A DNA stretch of 64,000 bases from Chryseobacterium jejuense (GCF_017877355.1 NZ_JAGIPR010000001.1:124001-188000); one strand, 5' to 3'; shown: positions 1 to 10,377, counted from the first letter of the stretch. Notes: generated by a model from the letters alone, not told the origin. Program-made: numbers and translations.

Positions 1-1
1 A

Positions 2-907
2 GGAAAATATGTGAGCATCAGCTTTGAAGTCTACAGAAAAGATCCTGTTAATTTTGCTTCGGTCAGAGAAAAGGTGAAAAATGCAGACGTTATCGTCTTC
101 GCAGGCGGACTTTCTCCAAGTCTGGAAGGTGAAGAGATGATGGTCAATGCAGAAGGCTTCAAAGGAGGTGATAAAACTTCGATTGCTCTTCCTAAAGTTC
201 AGAGAGACCTGTTGACGGAGCTTAGAAAAGACGGAAAACCTGTTGTTTTTGTTCTTTGTACAGGAAGTGCACTGGGACTGGATCAGGATGAGAAAAATTA
301 TGATGCCTTACTGAATGCCTGGTATGGCGGACAATCTGGAGGAACTGCCGTAGCAGATGTGTTGGCAGGCGATTATAATCCTTCCGGAAAATTACCCGTT
401 ACCTTTTATAAAAATATTGAACAGCTGGACAATTCCCTTTCAAAGACAAGCAAACACCAGGGATTTGAGAATTATGATATGCAGGGAAGAACGTACCGTT
501 ATATGAAGGAAAAACCTCTTTATCCATTCGGACACGGTCTGAGTTATTCAAAATTTGTTTACGGAGATTCAAAACTGAGCAAAAATACAATCAGTACCAG
601 CGAAAATGTGACGATCACAATTCCTGTAACCAATATTTCAGAAAGGGATGGTGAAGAAGTCGTTCAGGCCTATATCAAAAGAAATAATGATTCCAAGGCA
701 CCGGTAAAAACATTAAGAGCTTTTGAAAGAGCTTTAATCAAATCTAAAGAAACAAAAAATATTCAGCTGACACTTTCCAATGACTCATTTGCATTCTATG
801 ATGAAAAAGCAGATGATTTGGTTTCAAAGCCAGGCGATTATACCATTTTTTACGGAGGAACTTCTGATGATGCAGGGTTGAAAAGTATTCCGTTAACAGT
901 AAAATAA
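2..907 (+). CDS. GH3 beta-glycosidase (beta-xylosidase/glucosidase type), C-terminal part only
   Basis: The reading frame is open to the left edge of the window, so the N-terminal TIM barrel with the catalytic aspartate lies outside and only about 300 residues are present. What remains is the GH3 C-terminal alpha/beta sandwich, with VVFVLCTGSALGL, the WYGGQSGGTAVADVL segment and NPSGKLPVTFY, followed by YPFGHGLSYSKF and a fibronectin-III-like domain of about 110 residues. The order is typical of GH3 beta-xylosidases and beta-glucosidases of Bacteroidota. It is followed after 62 nt by the GH51 arabinofuranosidase with no terminator between them, so co-transcription and a role in releasing xylose or arabinose side products are likely. 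The exact substrate cannot be read from this fragment. Confidence 0.9.
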   Translation, partial: GKYVSISFEVYRKDPVNFASVREKVKNADVIVFAGGLSPSLEGEEMMVNAEGFKGGDKTSIALPKVQRDLLTELRKDGKPVVFVLCTGSALGLDQDEKNYDALLNAWYGGQSGGTAVADVLAGDYNPSGKLPVTFYKNIEQLDNSLSKTSKHQGFENYDMQGRTYRYMKEKPLYPFGHGLSYSKFVYGDSKLSKNTISTSENVTITIPVTNISERDGEEVVQAYIKRNNDSKAPVKTLRAFERALIKSKETKNIQLTLSNDSFAFYDEKADDLVSKPGDYTIFYGGTSDDAGLKSIPLTVK

Positions 908-969
908 AAATTGATTCGGAACAATTGAAACCATTGCAAGCCTACAGTAGCTTTCAAAATATATGATCT

Positions 970-2961
970 ATGACAACAAAAAATAAAATATTTTCCATTG
1001 CGATTTCCCTTAGTGCTGCTTTTCTTTCGGCTCAGAATAATACGGTCCGTACTTTTAATCTTGATCTGAAAGAAAGCCCAGCACCTATTAAAATACAACC
1101 CACCATGTACGGGATTTTCTTTGAAGACATCAATTTTGCAGCAGACGGAGGAATATATGCCGAACTGATTAAAAACCGAAGTTTTGAATTTGACGAACCT
1201 TTTACAGGATGGAAGCAACCCAACACAAAAACGCTTTCTCCTAACCTGGATTCCGGATTTCTGACCATTTATTCCGATCCTTCTAAAACCAATAAAAATT
1301 ACGCGAGAATTACCGTTCTTAATAATAAAAATTATCTTTTGGAGAATGAAGGTTTCAGGGGAATAGGGCTTCATCAGGGAGAGCAATATGATTTCAGTTT
1401 TGATCTGGAGAATGTTTCAGGAAATATTTCAGCGGTCAATGCAAGCCTTGTTGATGAAAACGGAAAGGAAATTACTTCCGCGTCTACCCTTGTAAGAGGA
1501 AAGGGATGGCAGAAATATACATCAGTTTTCAAATCTCTTCAAACCGTTGAAAAAGCAAAACTGCGTATCACATTTACCGGAAAAGGAATTGTGAATATGG
1601 ATATGATCTCACTTTTTCCTCAGGATACCTGGAAAGGCAGAAAAGGAGGCTTACGTAAGGATTTGGTTCAGAAACTAAATGATTTGCAGCCCGGATTTTT
1701 GCGGTTTCCGGGCGGCTGTATTGTAGAAGGAAGAACTTTGGCTGAACGGTATCAGTGGAAAAAAACAGTAGGAAATGTGGCAGACCGGGAATATCTTATT
1801 AACAAATGGAGTACAGGATTTCCGCATCGTCTTACACCGGATTACGGACAGTCTTTTGGATTAGGATTTTATGAATATTTCCAGCTTTCCGAAGATCTGG
1901 GTGCAGAGCCCGTTCCTATTCTGAGCTGTGGAATGGCATGCCAGTTCAATACTGCAGAACTGGTGAAAATGGAAGACCTTGATCCTTATGTTCAGGATGC
2001 TCTGGACTTGATTGAATTTGCCAACGGAGATTACAAAACAACAAAATGGGGGAAACTCCGTGCTGAAATGGGGCATTCGCAGCCTTTTAACTTAAAATTT
2101 ATAGGAGTAGGGAATGAACAATGGGGAGCGGATTATATTGAACGCTATAAAGTGTTTGAAAAAGCCATTCACGCAAAATATCCTGATATTAAGATTATCT
2201 CCGGCAGCGGACCGTCACCCGATGGCGAATTCTTTGAATATGGCTGGAAAGAACTGAAGCAGCTTAACGCACAGATTGTAGATGAGCATTATTACAACTC
2301 TCCCGACTGGTTCATGAAAAATGCAGGCAGATATGACCACTATGACCGTTCCGGACCAAAAGTGTTTGCCGGAGAATACGCTGCCCAGTCTGTTGGAGTA
2401 GTAAAGCCTGATAATAAAAATAACTGGCTGACAGCCCTTTCAGAAGCCGCTTTTATGACCGGTCTTGAAAGAAATGCAGATGTGGTCTATATGACTTCCT
2501 ATGCACCGCTTTTTGCCCATGCTGAAGGCTGGCAGTGGACACCTGACCTGATCTGGTTCAATAATCTGAAATCTTACGCTACTCCGAATTATTATGTTCA
2601 GAAATTATTTTCCAACAATAAAGGAACTGATTTGCTGAAAATAGAAAGTAACGGAAAAGCTTTGTCCGGGCAGGAAAAGTTATATGCTACAGCAGTGAAG
2701 GATGCAAAAACAAATGAGATCATTATTAAAATGGTCAATACTGATACTCAGTCCAAAACGGTTATTATCAAACCCGGAACTCTGAAAATGGGTAAAAAAA
2801 TTACCAAAATCTCTCTGTCTGCACCATTACTTTCCACTGAAAATAGCTTTGATGCTGAACCTGTGAAACCTAAAGAAGAGATTTCTGAAGCCAAAAATGG
2901 CGAAGTCTCAACGGAAATTCCTGCCAATTCTTTAGTGGTTTTAAAAGTGAAAACGATTTAA
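970..2961 (+). CDS. GH51 alpha-L-arabinofuranosidase, secreted
   Basis: A 663-residue enzyme predicted to release terminal alpha-L-arabinofuranosyl units from arabinan or arabinoxylan. It has an N-terminal signal peptide of about 22 residues ending near FLSAQ. A CBM4_9-like sandwich insert lies at about 100-215. The GH51 barrel follows, with the acid/base glutamate E383 in VGNEQWG and the nucleophile E469 in FAGEYAAQ, and then a C-terminal beta domain ending in NSLVVLKVKTI. The architecture and length match Bacteroidota GH51 enzymes. It lies between the GH3 gene and the araB operon. The AraR operator sits downstream of it, before araB, so this gene is probably transcribed with the GH3 gene from a promoter outside the window. 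Confidence 0.93.
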   Translation: MTTKNKIFSIAISLSAAFLSAQNNTVRTFNLDLKESPAPIKIQPTMYGIFFEDINFAADGGIYAELIKNRSFEFDEPFTGWKQPNTKTLSPNLDSGFLTIYSDPSKTNKNYARITVLNNKNYLLENEGFRGIGLHQGEQYDFSFDLENVSGNISAVNASLVDENGKEITSASTLVRGKGWQKYTSVFKSLQTVEKAKLRITFTGKGIVNMDMISLFPQDTWKGRKGGLRKDLVQKLNDLQPGFLRFPGGCIVEGRTLAERYQWKKTVGNVADREYLINKWSTGFPHRLTPDYGQSFGLGFYEYFQLSEDLGAEPVPILSCGMACQFNTAELVKMEDLDPYVQDALDLIEFANGDYKTTKWGKLRAEMGHSQPFNLKFIGVGNEQWGADYIERYKVFEKAIHAKYPDIKIISGSGPSPDGEFFEYGWKELKQLNAQIVDEHYYNSPDWFMKNAGRYDHYDRSGPKVFAGEYAAQSVGVVKPDNKNNWLTALSEAAFMTGLERNADVVYMTSYAPLFAHAEGWQWTPDLIWFNNLKSYATPNYYVQKLFSNNKGTDLLKIESNGKALSGQEKLYATAVKDAKTNEIIIKMVNTDTQSKTVIIKPGTLKMGKKITKISLSAPLLSTENSFDAEPVKPKEEISEAKNGEVSTEIPANSLVVLKVKTI

Positions 2962-2989
2962 TAGGTTGTTATTTAGGTTATTATATAAA

Positions 2990-3012
2990 ATAAGTGTGTT
3001 TTTTACATTTAT
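2990..3012. promoter_or_regulatory. Predicted AraR operator in front of araB
   Basis: Inverted repeat ATAAGTGT-N7-ACATTTAT, one mismatch between the arms. The same architecture with 7-nt spacing occurs at three other promoters in the window. It lies just upstream of a TATATTTG -7 box, where a bound repressor would cover the -33 region. AraR as the binder is an inference. Confidence 0.75.
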
Positions 3013-3026
3013 TTAAAATAGAATCT

Positions 3027-3034
3027 TATATTTG
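3027..3034 (+). promoter_or_regulatory. Putative -7 promoter box of the araBADM-transporter operon
   Basis: TATATTTG fits the Bacteroidota -7 consensus TAnnTTTG and lies 56 nt before the araB start codon, directly downstream of the operator. No clear -33 TTG is visible at the usual distance. That position falls inside the operator, so activity may be weak. Confidence 0.5.
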
Positions 3035-3089
3035 TTTTTATCTCATCAGGAGAAATTTAAATCTCAATCATCAAAAACGTTTCATCACC

Positions 3090-4790
3090 ATGAAAAAATA
3101 TGTTATCGGGCTGGACTATGGTACAGATTCCGTACGGGCCGTTCTTATTGATACGGAAAACGGATCCGAAGTAACCTCTTCAGTCAGTTATTACCAGAGA
3201 TGGAAAGAAGGTAAGTTTTGTAATCCCTCAGCCAACAGCTTCAGACAGCATCCTTCAGATCATATTGAAGGTCTGGAGAAAACTATTTCAGAAGTAGTAC
3301 GGGAAAGCGGGATACCACCGGAGCAGATCGTTAGTATTTGTATTGATACCACAGGTTCTTCACCGCTTCCCATAACAAGTGAAGGAAAAGCATTAGCCCT
3401 GACTCCTGGATTTGAAGAGAATCCCAATGCCATGATGGTTTTATGGAAGGACCATACTGCTATCCGGGAAGCTGAAGAAATCAATACCCTTGCAAGAACC
3501 TGGGGTGGGGAAGATTATACAAAATATGAAGGCGGTATTTACTCTTCAGAATGGTTTTGGGCCAAAATACTACACATCAGCAGAATGGATGCAGAGGTAA
3601 AAAATGCTGCTTATACCTGGATGGAGCATTGTGATTATCTGACCTATCTTTTATCAGATCATAAAGACTTGGCTACCTTTAAAAGAAGCCGTTGTGCAGC
3701 AGGCCACAAAGCTATGTGGCATGAGTCATGGGGAGGTTTGCCCTCAGTAGAATTTTTAAACAGGCTTGATCCTTCTCTGGGAGAACTTAGAGAAAGATTA
3801 TATGAAAAAACCTATACCTCAGAAGAAATTGCCGGCCACCTGAATGAAGAATGGGCTGAAAAAACAGGACTAACAGCCAATACCATTATCACTGTTGGAA
3901 CCTTCGACGCCCATTCAGGAGCAGTGGGAGCAAAAGTGGAAGAAAACACCCTGATCAGGATCATGGGAACTTCCACTTGTGATATCATGGTAGCCTCAGG
4001 AGAAACCATCGGAGATACAACAGTAAAAGGAATCTGCGGCCAGGTTGACGGCTCTGTAATTCCCGGATTGATAGGACTTGAAGCAGGGCAGTCTGCATTT
4101 GGAGATGTGCTGGCCTGGTATAAAGACATTCTGATGTGGCCCGTTCACCAGGTTATGATGCATTCCGAAAGTATTTCAGACGAGCAGAAGACAAAGCTCG
4201 CAGAAGAAATGGAGGCTGGACTTATCAGAAAATTAACCCTTGAAGCCGAAAAAATTCCTCTTTCAGATGCCGTTCCAATTGCATTGGATTGGGTAAACGG
4301 AAGAAGAACACCGGATGCGGACCAGGAACTTAAAGCAGCCATCAGCCAGCTTTCTCTGGGAACAAAGGCGCCTCATATTTTCAAAGCCTTGGTCAATGCC
4401 ATTTGTTTCGGAGCTAAAAAGATCGTTGACCGTTTTGAAGAAGAAGGTCTGAAAATCAATAAAGTGATCGGGATCGGAGGAGTAGCAAGGAAGTCACCAT
4501 TTATCATGCAGACACTTGCTAATGTTCTGGATATGCCAATTGCTGTTGCCGCTTCAGACCAGACTCCTGCTTTGGGGGCTGCTGTTTATGCTGCCGTATC
4601 AGCAGGAATTTATCCGACAGTTCAGGAAGCAAGCATGAAAATGGGCTCCGGTTTTGAAGCGGAATACCAGCCGAAGCCTGAAGAAGTACAGCATTACAGA
4701 GAGTTAATGCAGCAATACCAGAAGCTCGCTGATTTTGTAGAATATAATACCCGATTGAAAAACAACAGGAAAGAACTTCAGAACTCCTGA
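3090..4790 (+). CDS. araB: Ribulokinase
   Basis: Phosphorylates L-ribulose to L-ribulose-5-phosphate with ATP, the second step of L-arabinose catabolism, in the cytoplasm. The 566-residue protein is an FGGY kinase of the AraB type. It has the N-terminal phosphate-binding YVIGLDYGTDSVRA, IDTTGSSPLP, the FDAHSGAVGA and MGTSTCDIM segments, and the C-terminal ATP-site IGIGGVARKSP and DQTPALGAAVYA. The open frame extends upstream to 2994, but that stretch overlaps the operator and the -7 box. The ATG at 3090, followed by MKKYVIGLDYG, is therefore the real start. It is the first gene of the arabinose operon, 33 nt before araD. Confidence 0.97.
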   Translation: MKKYVIGLDYGTDSVRAVLIDTENGSEVTSSVSYYQRWKEGKFCNPSANSFRQHPSDHIEGLEKTISEVVRESGIPPEQIVSICIDTTGSSPLPITSEGKALALTPGFEENPNAMMVLWKDHTAIREAEEINTLARTWGGEDYTKYEGGIYSSEWFWAKILHISRMDAEVKNAAYTWMEHCDYLTYLLSDHKDLATFKRSRCAAGHKAMWHESWGGLPSVEFLNRLDPSLGELRERLYEKTYTSEEIAGHLNEEWAEKTGLTANTIITVGTFDAHSGAVGAKVEENTLIRIMGTSTCDIMVASGETIGDTTVKGICGQVDGSVIPGLIGLEAGQSAFGDVLAWYKDILMWPVHQVMMHSESISDEQKTKLAEEMEAGLIRKLTLEAEKIPLSDAVPIALDWVNGRRTPDADQELKAAISQLSLGTKAPHIFKALVNAICFGAKKIVDRFEEEGLKINKVIGIGGVARKSPFIMQTLANVLDMPIAVAASDQTPALGAAVYAAVSAGIYPTVQEASMKMGSGFEAEYQPKPEEVQHYRELMQQYQKLADFVEYNTRLKNNRKELQNS

Positions 4791-4823
4791 TCTCCCATTT
4801 TAACCTTTTGAATTACGCTCAAA

Positions 4824-5534
4824 ATGAATACCTATAAAGAACTCCAAAGAGAATGCTATGAAGCCAATATGCAGCTGGATGCCCTGAAGCTGGTTGTTTA
4901 TACCTTCGGGAATGTAAGCGCTGTAGACCGTGAGAAGGGCATTTTCGCCATTAAACCAAGCGGTGTTCCGTATGACGTTTTAAAGCCGGAAGACATGGTG
5001 ATCTTAGATTTTGACGCCAATGTCATTGAAGGCAGGCTCAGACCCTCTTCCGATACAAAAACACATGCTTACCTGTACAAGAACTGGGACCATATTGGTG
5101 GGATTTCCCATACTCATGCTATCTATTCTGTAGCTTGGGCACAGGCGCAAATGGACATTCCTGTTTTCGGAACAACCCATGCAGACCATCTTACAACAGA
5201 TATTCCCTGCGCACCACCGATGCGTGATGATCTGATCGAAGGAAACTACGAATACAATACAGGAATACAGATTCTCGAATGCTTTAAAGAAAAACAGCTC
5301 TCTCCTGAAGAAGTGGAAATGGTTCTGATTGGCAATCACGGTCCCTTCACCTGGGGCAAAAATGCAGAAAAAGCCGTCTACAACAGCAAAGTGCTGGAAA
5401 CTATTGCCGAAATGGCTTATCTCACCAGGCAGATAAATCCTGATGCAGCACGCCTGAAAGACTCACTCATCAAAAAACACTATGAACGTAAACACGGCAA
5501 GAATGCCTACTACGGACAGGAATTTAAACACTAA
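4824..5534 (+). CDS. araD: L-ribulose-5-phosphate 4-epimerase
   Basis: Converts L-ribulose-5-phosphate to D-xylulose-5-phosphate, joining arabinose catabolism to the pentose-phosphate pathway. The 236 residues belong to the class II aldolase/AraD family. Zinc-binding histidines H96 and H98 sit in SHTHAIYS and H172 in IGNHGPFTWG, each one residue later than in the E. coli enzyme (H95, H97, H171). TFGNVSAVDR and KPSGVPY are the substrate-binding loops. It lies between araB and araA with short gaps, a normal Bacteroidota gene order. Confidence 0.97.
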   Translation: MNTYKELQRECYEANMQLDALKLVVYTFGNVSAVDREKGIFAIKPSGVPYDVLKPEDMVILDFDANVIEGRLRPSSDTKTHAYLYKNWDHIGGISHTHAIYSVAWAQAQMDIPVFGTTHADHLTTDIPCAPPMRDDLIEGNYEYNTGIQILECFKEKQLSPEEVEMVLIGNHGPFTWGKNAEKAVYNSKVLETIAEMAYLTRQINPDAARLKDSLIKKHYERKHGKNAYYGQEFKH

Positions 5535-5573
5535 ACACTTCAACATAAACAACTATTAACGATCAACAAAATT

Positions 5574-7070
5574 ATGTTAACACCTCTCAATACCAAAGAA
5601 ATCTGGTTCATCACAGGAAGTCAGCATTTATACGGGCCTGAAACACTGGCTCAGGTAGCAGACCACTCACAAAAAATTGTGGAAGAACTTGAAAAATCTT
5701 CTTTCATCCCGGTAAAAGTCATTGTAAAGCCAACGGTAAAAACTACCGAAGAGATATTTGAAACCATAGCATCCGCCAATCATGCAGAAAACTGTATAGG
5801 AGTGATTACATGGATGCACACCTTTTCACCTGCTAAAATGTGGATCAGAGGATTAAAAATTTTACAGAAACCTCTTCTGCATCTGCATACCCAATTCAAC
5901 AGAGATATTCCGTGGTCTACCATGGATATGGACTTTATGAATCTCAACCAGGCCGCTCATGGCGACCGTGAATTTGGTTTTATGGTAAGCAGGCTCCGAA
6001 AGAGCAGGAAAGTAGTGGTAGGACACTGGTCAGAAGAAAGAGTTCAGAAGCAGATCGGTGACTGGAGTCGTGTTGCTGCCGGCTGGGACGACTGGCAGGG
6101 AGCAAAGTTTGCACGCTTCGGAGATAATATGAGATTTGTAGCCGTTACAGATGGTGACAAAGTGGAAGCGGAAACAAAGTTCGGTTTTTCAGTCAATACC
6201 TGGGGAATCGGAGATCTTGTCGGAGTTATCAATTCTGTAAGTGAAGGAGAAATAAAAAGCCTTATGGAAGAATATGAGTTTTCTTATCACATGGCAGCAT
6301 CCCTTTTGGAAGGAGGTGCCAACAGAAGTTCATTGCACACCGCTGCAAAAATTGAATTAGGACTTGAAAAGTTTTTAAAAGATGGAGGATTTAAAGGATT
6401 CTCTGATACCTTTGAAGACCTTCACGGGCTGGAACAGCTGCCGGGAATTGCAGTTCAGCGCCTGATGCAGAAAGGATACGGATTTGCAGGAGAAGGAGAC
6501 TGGAAAACAGCGGCATTGGTACGTGCTATGAAAACAATGGGGCAGGGGCTTGAAGGAGGAAATGCTTTTATGGAAGATTATACCTATCATTTAGATCCTT
6601 CCAATCCTTCTATTTTAGGTTCCCACATGCTGGAAGTAGATCCTGTTCTGGCAGCCGGGAAACCTTCATGTGAGATTCACCCGCTCGGAATCGGAGGAAA
6701 AGCAGACCCGATTCGTCTTGTTTTTAACTCCAGAGGAAATATTGATTCTTTGAACGCTGCCCTGATGGATTTTGGAAACCATTTCAGACTGCTGATTAAC
6801 AAAACCAAAGCATTGGAAATTACAGAAGAGCTGCCAAAACTTCCGGTAGCAAGAGTGCTGTGGAAACCTCTTCCTGATTTATATACAGCTGCAGAGGCCT
6901 GGATATTGGCAGGAGGTGCCCATCATACCTGTTACAGTGAAAATATTTCAGCAGAGCAGCTGGAAGATTTTGCTGAAATAGCAGGAATTGAATCATTAGT
7001 CATTGATGAAGATACCAGAATGCGTGATTTTAAAAATACACTTCGTTGGAATGAAATGTATTATCGTTAA
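5574..7070 (+). CDS. araA: L-arabinose isomerase
   Basis: Manganese-dependent isomerase converting L-arabinose to L-ribulose, the first catabolic step. At 498 residues it is the usual length. The metal and catalytic residues are in place: E307 (AGEGDWK), E334 (FMEDYTYH), H351 (LGSHMLEV) and H451 (GGAHHTCYS), corresponding to E. coli E306, E333, H350 and H450. The N-terminus [13 protein letters not shown] is characteristic of the family. It lies 39 nt after araD and 27 nt before the mutarotase gene, within one operon. Confidence 0.98.
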   Translation: MLTPLNTKEIWFITGSQHLYGPETLAQVADHSQKIVEELEKSSFIPVKVIVKPTVKTTEEIFETIASANHAENCIGVITWMHTFSPAKMWIRGLKILQKPLLHLHTQFNRDIPWSTMDMDFMNLNQAAHGDREFGFMVSRLRKSRKVVVGHWSEERVQKQIGDWSRVAAGWDDWQGAKFARFGDNMRFVAVTDGDKVEAETKFGFSVNTWGIGDLVGVINSVSEGEIKSLMEEYEFSYHMAASLLEGGANRSSLHTAAKIELGLEKFLKDGGFKGFSDTFEDLHGLEQLPGIAVQRLMQKGYGFAGEGDWKTAALVRAMKTMGQGLEGGNAFMEDYTYHLDPSNPSILGSHMLEVDPVLAAGKPSCEIHPLGIGGKADPIRLVFNSRGNIDSLNAALMDFGNHFRLLINKTKALEITEELPKLPVARVLWKPLPDLYTAAEAWILAGGAHHTCYSENISAEQLEDFAEIAGIESLVIDEDTRMRDFKNTLRWNEMYYR

Positions 7071-7097
7071 TTAATTTTAAAAAATATGTAAATAATT

Positions 7098-8255
7098 ATG
7101 AAAAAAGCAACACATAATGGCATTTTTATTTTATTATTTTTAATTATTTTCGGCTGCACAAAAGAAAATAACAAACAGGATATTTCAGGAAAAATGGAGA
7201 ATGTTCATACTTCAGACTATGGAGTTACGCCAAAAGGCGATTCTATTAAAATATACACGTTGACCAATAAAAACGGGATGAAAGTTGAGGTCATCAACTT
7301 CGGAGGAATTATCACTTCTTTAACAGCGCCAGACAGAAACGGGAAATACGAAGATGTAGTACTTGGCTTTACAAAACCTGAAGGGTATTTCAATGGCAAC
7401 CCATATTATTTCGGCGCATTGATCGGAAGGTACGGCAACAGAATAGCCAATGCAAAATTCTCACTGGACGGTAAAACATACGAAATTGATAAAAATGATG
7501 GTCCCAACAGTCTTCACGGAGGAAAAGGAGGATTTCATACCAGATTTTGGAATATAGAACCGGTAAAAGATGCAAAATTTCCAACATTAAAGTTGACCTA
7601 TACCAGCGCAGACGGTGAAGAAGGATATCCGGGGAAATTAACAACAACCGTTTTCTACATGCTTACAGACGACAATGCACTGGAAATTTCCTATGAGGCA
7701 GAAACCGATAAGCCTACCGTGGTGAATCTTACCCAGCATTCTTATTTTAACCTATCAGGAAATTTTACCAAAACGATTACCGACCATGAATTACAGATCA
7801 ATGCAGATCATTTTCTTCCGGTAAATGAAACCCTGATTCCTACCGGTGAGCAGAAAGCAGTAAAAGGAACTCCCTTTGACTTCACTGTTTCAAAATCCAT
7901 CGGTAAAGATATCAATGCAGACGACGATCAGCTGAAAAAAGGAAAAGGATATGACCATAACTGGATCCTTAATGGAAAAGGCCTCAGAAGTATTGCCAAA
8001 GTGTATCACCAGGGAACAGGAAGACTGATGGAGGTCTTCACAGATGAACCCGGAGTGCAGTTTTATTCCGGAAATTTTCTTGACGGAAAGTTTGATACCA
8101 AAACCGGTGGTAAGAATGAATTCAGAACAGGATTCTGCCTGGAGACCCAGCATTTCCCAGATTCACCGAATCAGTCTTCTTTTCCTTCCACAGAACTGAA
8201 GCCCGGACAGAAATACCAGTCGAAAACCATCTATAAATTCTCCGTTAAAAACTAA
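7098..8255 (+). CDS. galM: Aldose 1-epimerase (mutarotase), lipoprotein
   Basis: Interconverts alpha and beta anomers of aldoses. In this operon it probably speeds supply of the arabinose anomer used by the transporter or isomerase. The 385-residue protein starts with a lipoprotein-type signal ending in IIFGC (cysteine near residue 17), so it is likely exported and lipid-anchored. Family motifs are GRYGNRIANAKF, NSLHGGKGGFH, the catalytic histidine region NLTQHSYFNL, YDHNWIL, and the C-terminal catalytic glutamate in LETQHFPDSPN. It ends 3 nt before the symporter gene, implying tight co-expression. An L-arabinose preference is inferred from context only. Confidence 0.93.
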   Translation: MKKATHNGIFILLFLIIFGCTKENNKQDISGKMENVHTSDYGVTPKGDSIKIYTLTNKNGMKVEVINFGGIITSLTAPDRNGKYEDVVLGFTKPEGYFNGNPYYFGALIGRYGNRIANAKFSLDGKTYEIDKNDGPNSLHGGKGGFHTRFWNIEPVKDAKFPTLKLTYTSADGEEGYPGKLTTTVFYMLTDDNALEISYEAETDKPTVVNLTQHSYFNLSGNFTKTITDHELQINADHFLPVNETLIPTGEQKAVKGTPFDFTVSKSIGKDINADDDQLKKGKGYDHNWILNGKGLRSIAKVYHQGTGRLMEVFTDEPGVQFYSGNFLDGKFDTKTGGKNEFRTGFCLETQHFPDSPNQSSFPSTELKPGQKYQSKTIYKFSVKN

Positions 8256-8258
8256 ACT

Positions 8259-9986
8259 ATGGGAAAATTAGCAACTATTGATATCATCATATTCCTGATC
8301 TATTTCGTAGTGGTAGCTTCCTACGGATTATGGATCTATAAAAAGAAAAAATCTGAATCTACAGGAAGCAAGGATTATTTCCTTGCGGAAGGATCTTTGA
8401 CCTGGTGGGCGATTGGAGCCAGCTTAATAGCCTCCAATATTTCTGCTGAACAGTTTATCGGGATGAGCGGTGAAGGTTTCTTTGTTGGAATTGCTGTTGC
8501 CGCTTACGAATGGATTGCTGCCGTTGCACTGATCATCATCGCAGTCTGGTTTATACCGATCTATCTTAAAAATAAGATTTATACCATGCCCCAGTTTCTG
8601 GAAAGAAGGTATAATAAATCAGTTTCACTGATCATGGCTGTATTCTGGCTGTTTCTGTATGTTATCGTAAATCTTACTTCCATTCTCTATCTTGGCGCTC
8701 TGGCCATTGATACTTTGTTGGGAGGAGAACATCTTCACAGTATTATGATTGCTCTTTTGCTTATGGCACTTCTGATCGGCCTTGGAGGGATGAAAGTGAT
8801 AGGATATACAGACGTTATACAGGTGGCAGTTCTTATTATCGGAGGTTTTGCCACGGTTTATATGGCTTTGCAGATTGTAGACCAGAGAATCAATGGAGCG
8901 GCTGTCGGGAATGCACTGGCTGGTTTCAATACCCTGATCAATGAGGCTCCGCAGCATTTTAAGCTGATTCTTGAAAAGCCGACCACCACGACGACGACTT
9001 TGGCAATGCCTCAGAATCTGGAGGTACAGAAATATGTGGTGTTACCAGGTCTGGCCATGTATTTTGCAGGTCAGTGGATTGTTAACCTGAATTATTGGGG
9101 ATGTAATCAGTATATTACCCAAAGAGCTTTAGGAGCAGATCTGAAAACAGCAAGAACAGGAATTTTATTTGCAGGCTTTCTGAAGTTATTCATGCCTGTT
9201 ATTGTGATGCTTCCTGGGATCGCTGCTTATGTATTATATTCCAAAGGACATCTTCCGGGATTCAACGGAGTGAAAGACGGGGCATACTCTGCAATATTGG
9301 GATTCTTGCCTGCAGGGCTTAAAGGATTGGCAATTGCAGCGTTGACGGCAGCGATTGTAGCCTCACTGGCAGGAAAAGTAAACAGTATCTCAACCATTTT
9401 TACCCTGGATATCTATAAGAAATACCTTAAAACAGATGCTACCGAAATCCAGATGGTGAGAACAGGCCGCTGGGTAATTATTATTGCAATGATGGCAGCA
9501 TTGGCCTTCACCTGGACAGATGTTTTGGGAATTGGCGGAGAAGGAGGTTTCACATTTATTCAAAAATATACAGGCTTCATCAGCCCCGGAGTTTTTGCCA
9601 TGTTCCTTTTGGGAATGTTCTGGAAAAGAACGACTGGCACGGCCGCTTTGGTAGGCGTGATTTTAGGCTTTGTCCTTGCGGTCTTCTTCAATAGTTTTGC
9701 TGTAGAAATTTTCGGAAAAGAGACCTGGATGTATACAGCTTTTACTTATGAAAAACTGGAGAATGGAGTAGTTCATACCATTACCGAAATTCCTTTCCTG
9801 ATCAATATGGGATGGTCGTTTTTTATCACCATAATCGCCATGATACTGATCAGTCTTGCAGGTCCGAAAATTAACCCTAAAGCCTTTGCTATTGATGCAA
9901 CAATGTTTAAAGTGGACAACAGAACTTTAGTCTTGATTGTGATGACACTGCTTTTACTGACTGCTTTGTATGTAAGGTTTTGGTAA
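8259..9986 (+). CDS. SSS-family sodium:sugar symporter (probable L-arabinose importer)
   Basis: A 575-residue inner-membrane protein of the sodium:solute symporter family, with about 14 hydrophobic helices. Typical features are the N-terminal DYFLAEGSLTWWAIGASLIASNISAEQFIGMSGEGF, given here as the region around residues 38-68, and NYWGCNQYITQRALGA in the middle. The C-terminal part has KYTGFISPGVFAMFLLGMFWKR. It resembles the SGLT-like branch used by Bacteroidota for monosaccharides. Position as last gene of the ara operon, 3 nt after the mutarotase, points to L-arabinose as substrate; this is inference. Its final 60 bases and the following terminator region recur as a fossil copy at about 10182. 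Confidence 0.92.
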   Translation: MGKLATIDIIIFLIYFVVVASYGLWIYKKKKSESTGSKDYFLAEGSLTWWAIGASLIASNISAEQFIGMSGEGFFVGIAVAAYEWIAAVALIIIAVWFIPIYLKNKIYTMPQFLERRYNKSVSLIMAVFWLFLYVIVNLTSILYLGALAIDTLLGGEHLHSIMIALLLMALLIGLGGMKVIGYTDVIQVAVLIIGGFATVYMALQIVDQRINGAAVGNALAGFNTLINEAPQHFKLILEKPTTTTTTLAMPQNLEVQKYVVLPGLAMYFAGQWIVNLNYWGCNQYITQRALGADLKTARTGILFAGFLKLFMPVIVMLPGIAAYVLYSKGHLPGFNGVKDGAYSAILGFLPAGLKGLAIAALTAAIVASLAGKVNSISTIFTLDIYKKYLKTDATEIQMVRTGRWVIIIAMMAALAFTWTDVLGIGGEGGFTFIQKYTGFISPGVFAMFLLGMFWKRTTGTAALVGVILGFVLAVFFNSFAVEIFGKETWMYTAFTYEKLENGVVHTITEIPFLINMGWSFFITIIAMILISLAGPKINPKAFAIDATMFKVDNRTLVLIVMTLLLLTALYVRFW

Positions 9987-10085
9987 ACGTTGAATATGCT
10001 ATAAGTGAATAGTCAATAGTGAGTTCGTTTCACTGTCAATTTTAGAATTAACTTGTGAAGCAAAATTGGCTTTTCACACATTATT

Positions 10086-10120
10086 AAAAATAGGATGCTT
10101 TTTGAGCATCCTATTTTTTT
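10086..10120 (+). terminator. Intrinsic terminator after the symporter gene
   Basis: Hairpin TAGGATGCT / AGCATCCTA with a 5-nt loop, flanked by A and T runs. It is probably bidirectional and closes the ara operon. It is the copy-A member of the duplicated junction. Confidence 0.8.
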
Positions 10121-10338
10121 GTTTCAGAATTAGCTATATGCACTTCTATGGCGCTTAGTTCATCTCAATATATTTGAATCTGAACTTTGGTTTTGATCGT
10201 GATGGCAATGCTTTTACTGATTATTTTGTGTAGATTGAATATATGACAAAAGTGAATGGTCAATAGTAAATTCGTTTCACTGTCAATTTTGGAAATTCAC
10301 CATTGACTTGCGAAGCAAAATTGACTTTTTACATAAAT

Positions 10339-10377
10339 AAAAAAACCAGAATGCTTAAAAAGCATCCTGGTTTTTTT
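10339..10377. terminator. Bidirectional terminator, downstream of the GH5-lectin gene
   Basis: Hairpin AACCAGAATGCT / AGCATCCTGGTT with one internal mismatch, an A-run before it and a T7 run after it. It works on paper in both directions and is the copy-B counterpart of the hairpin at 10086-10120. Confidence 0.75.

Noticed and set aside
8985-9000. Short ACC/ACG run in the symporter gene as a possible microsatellite
   Set aside because: It encodes a threonine run in a loop between helices and stays in frame; no sign of phase variation beyond the short repeat.
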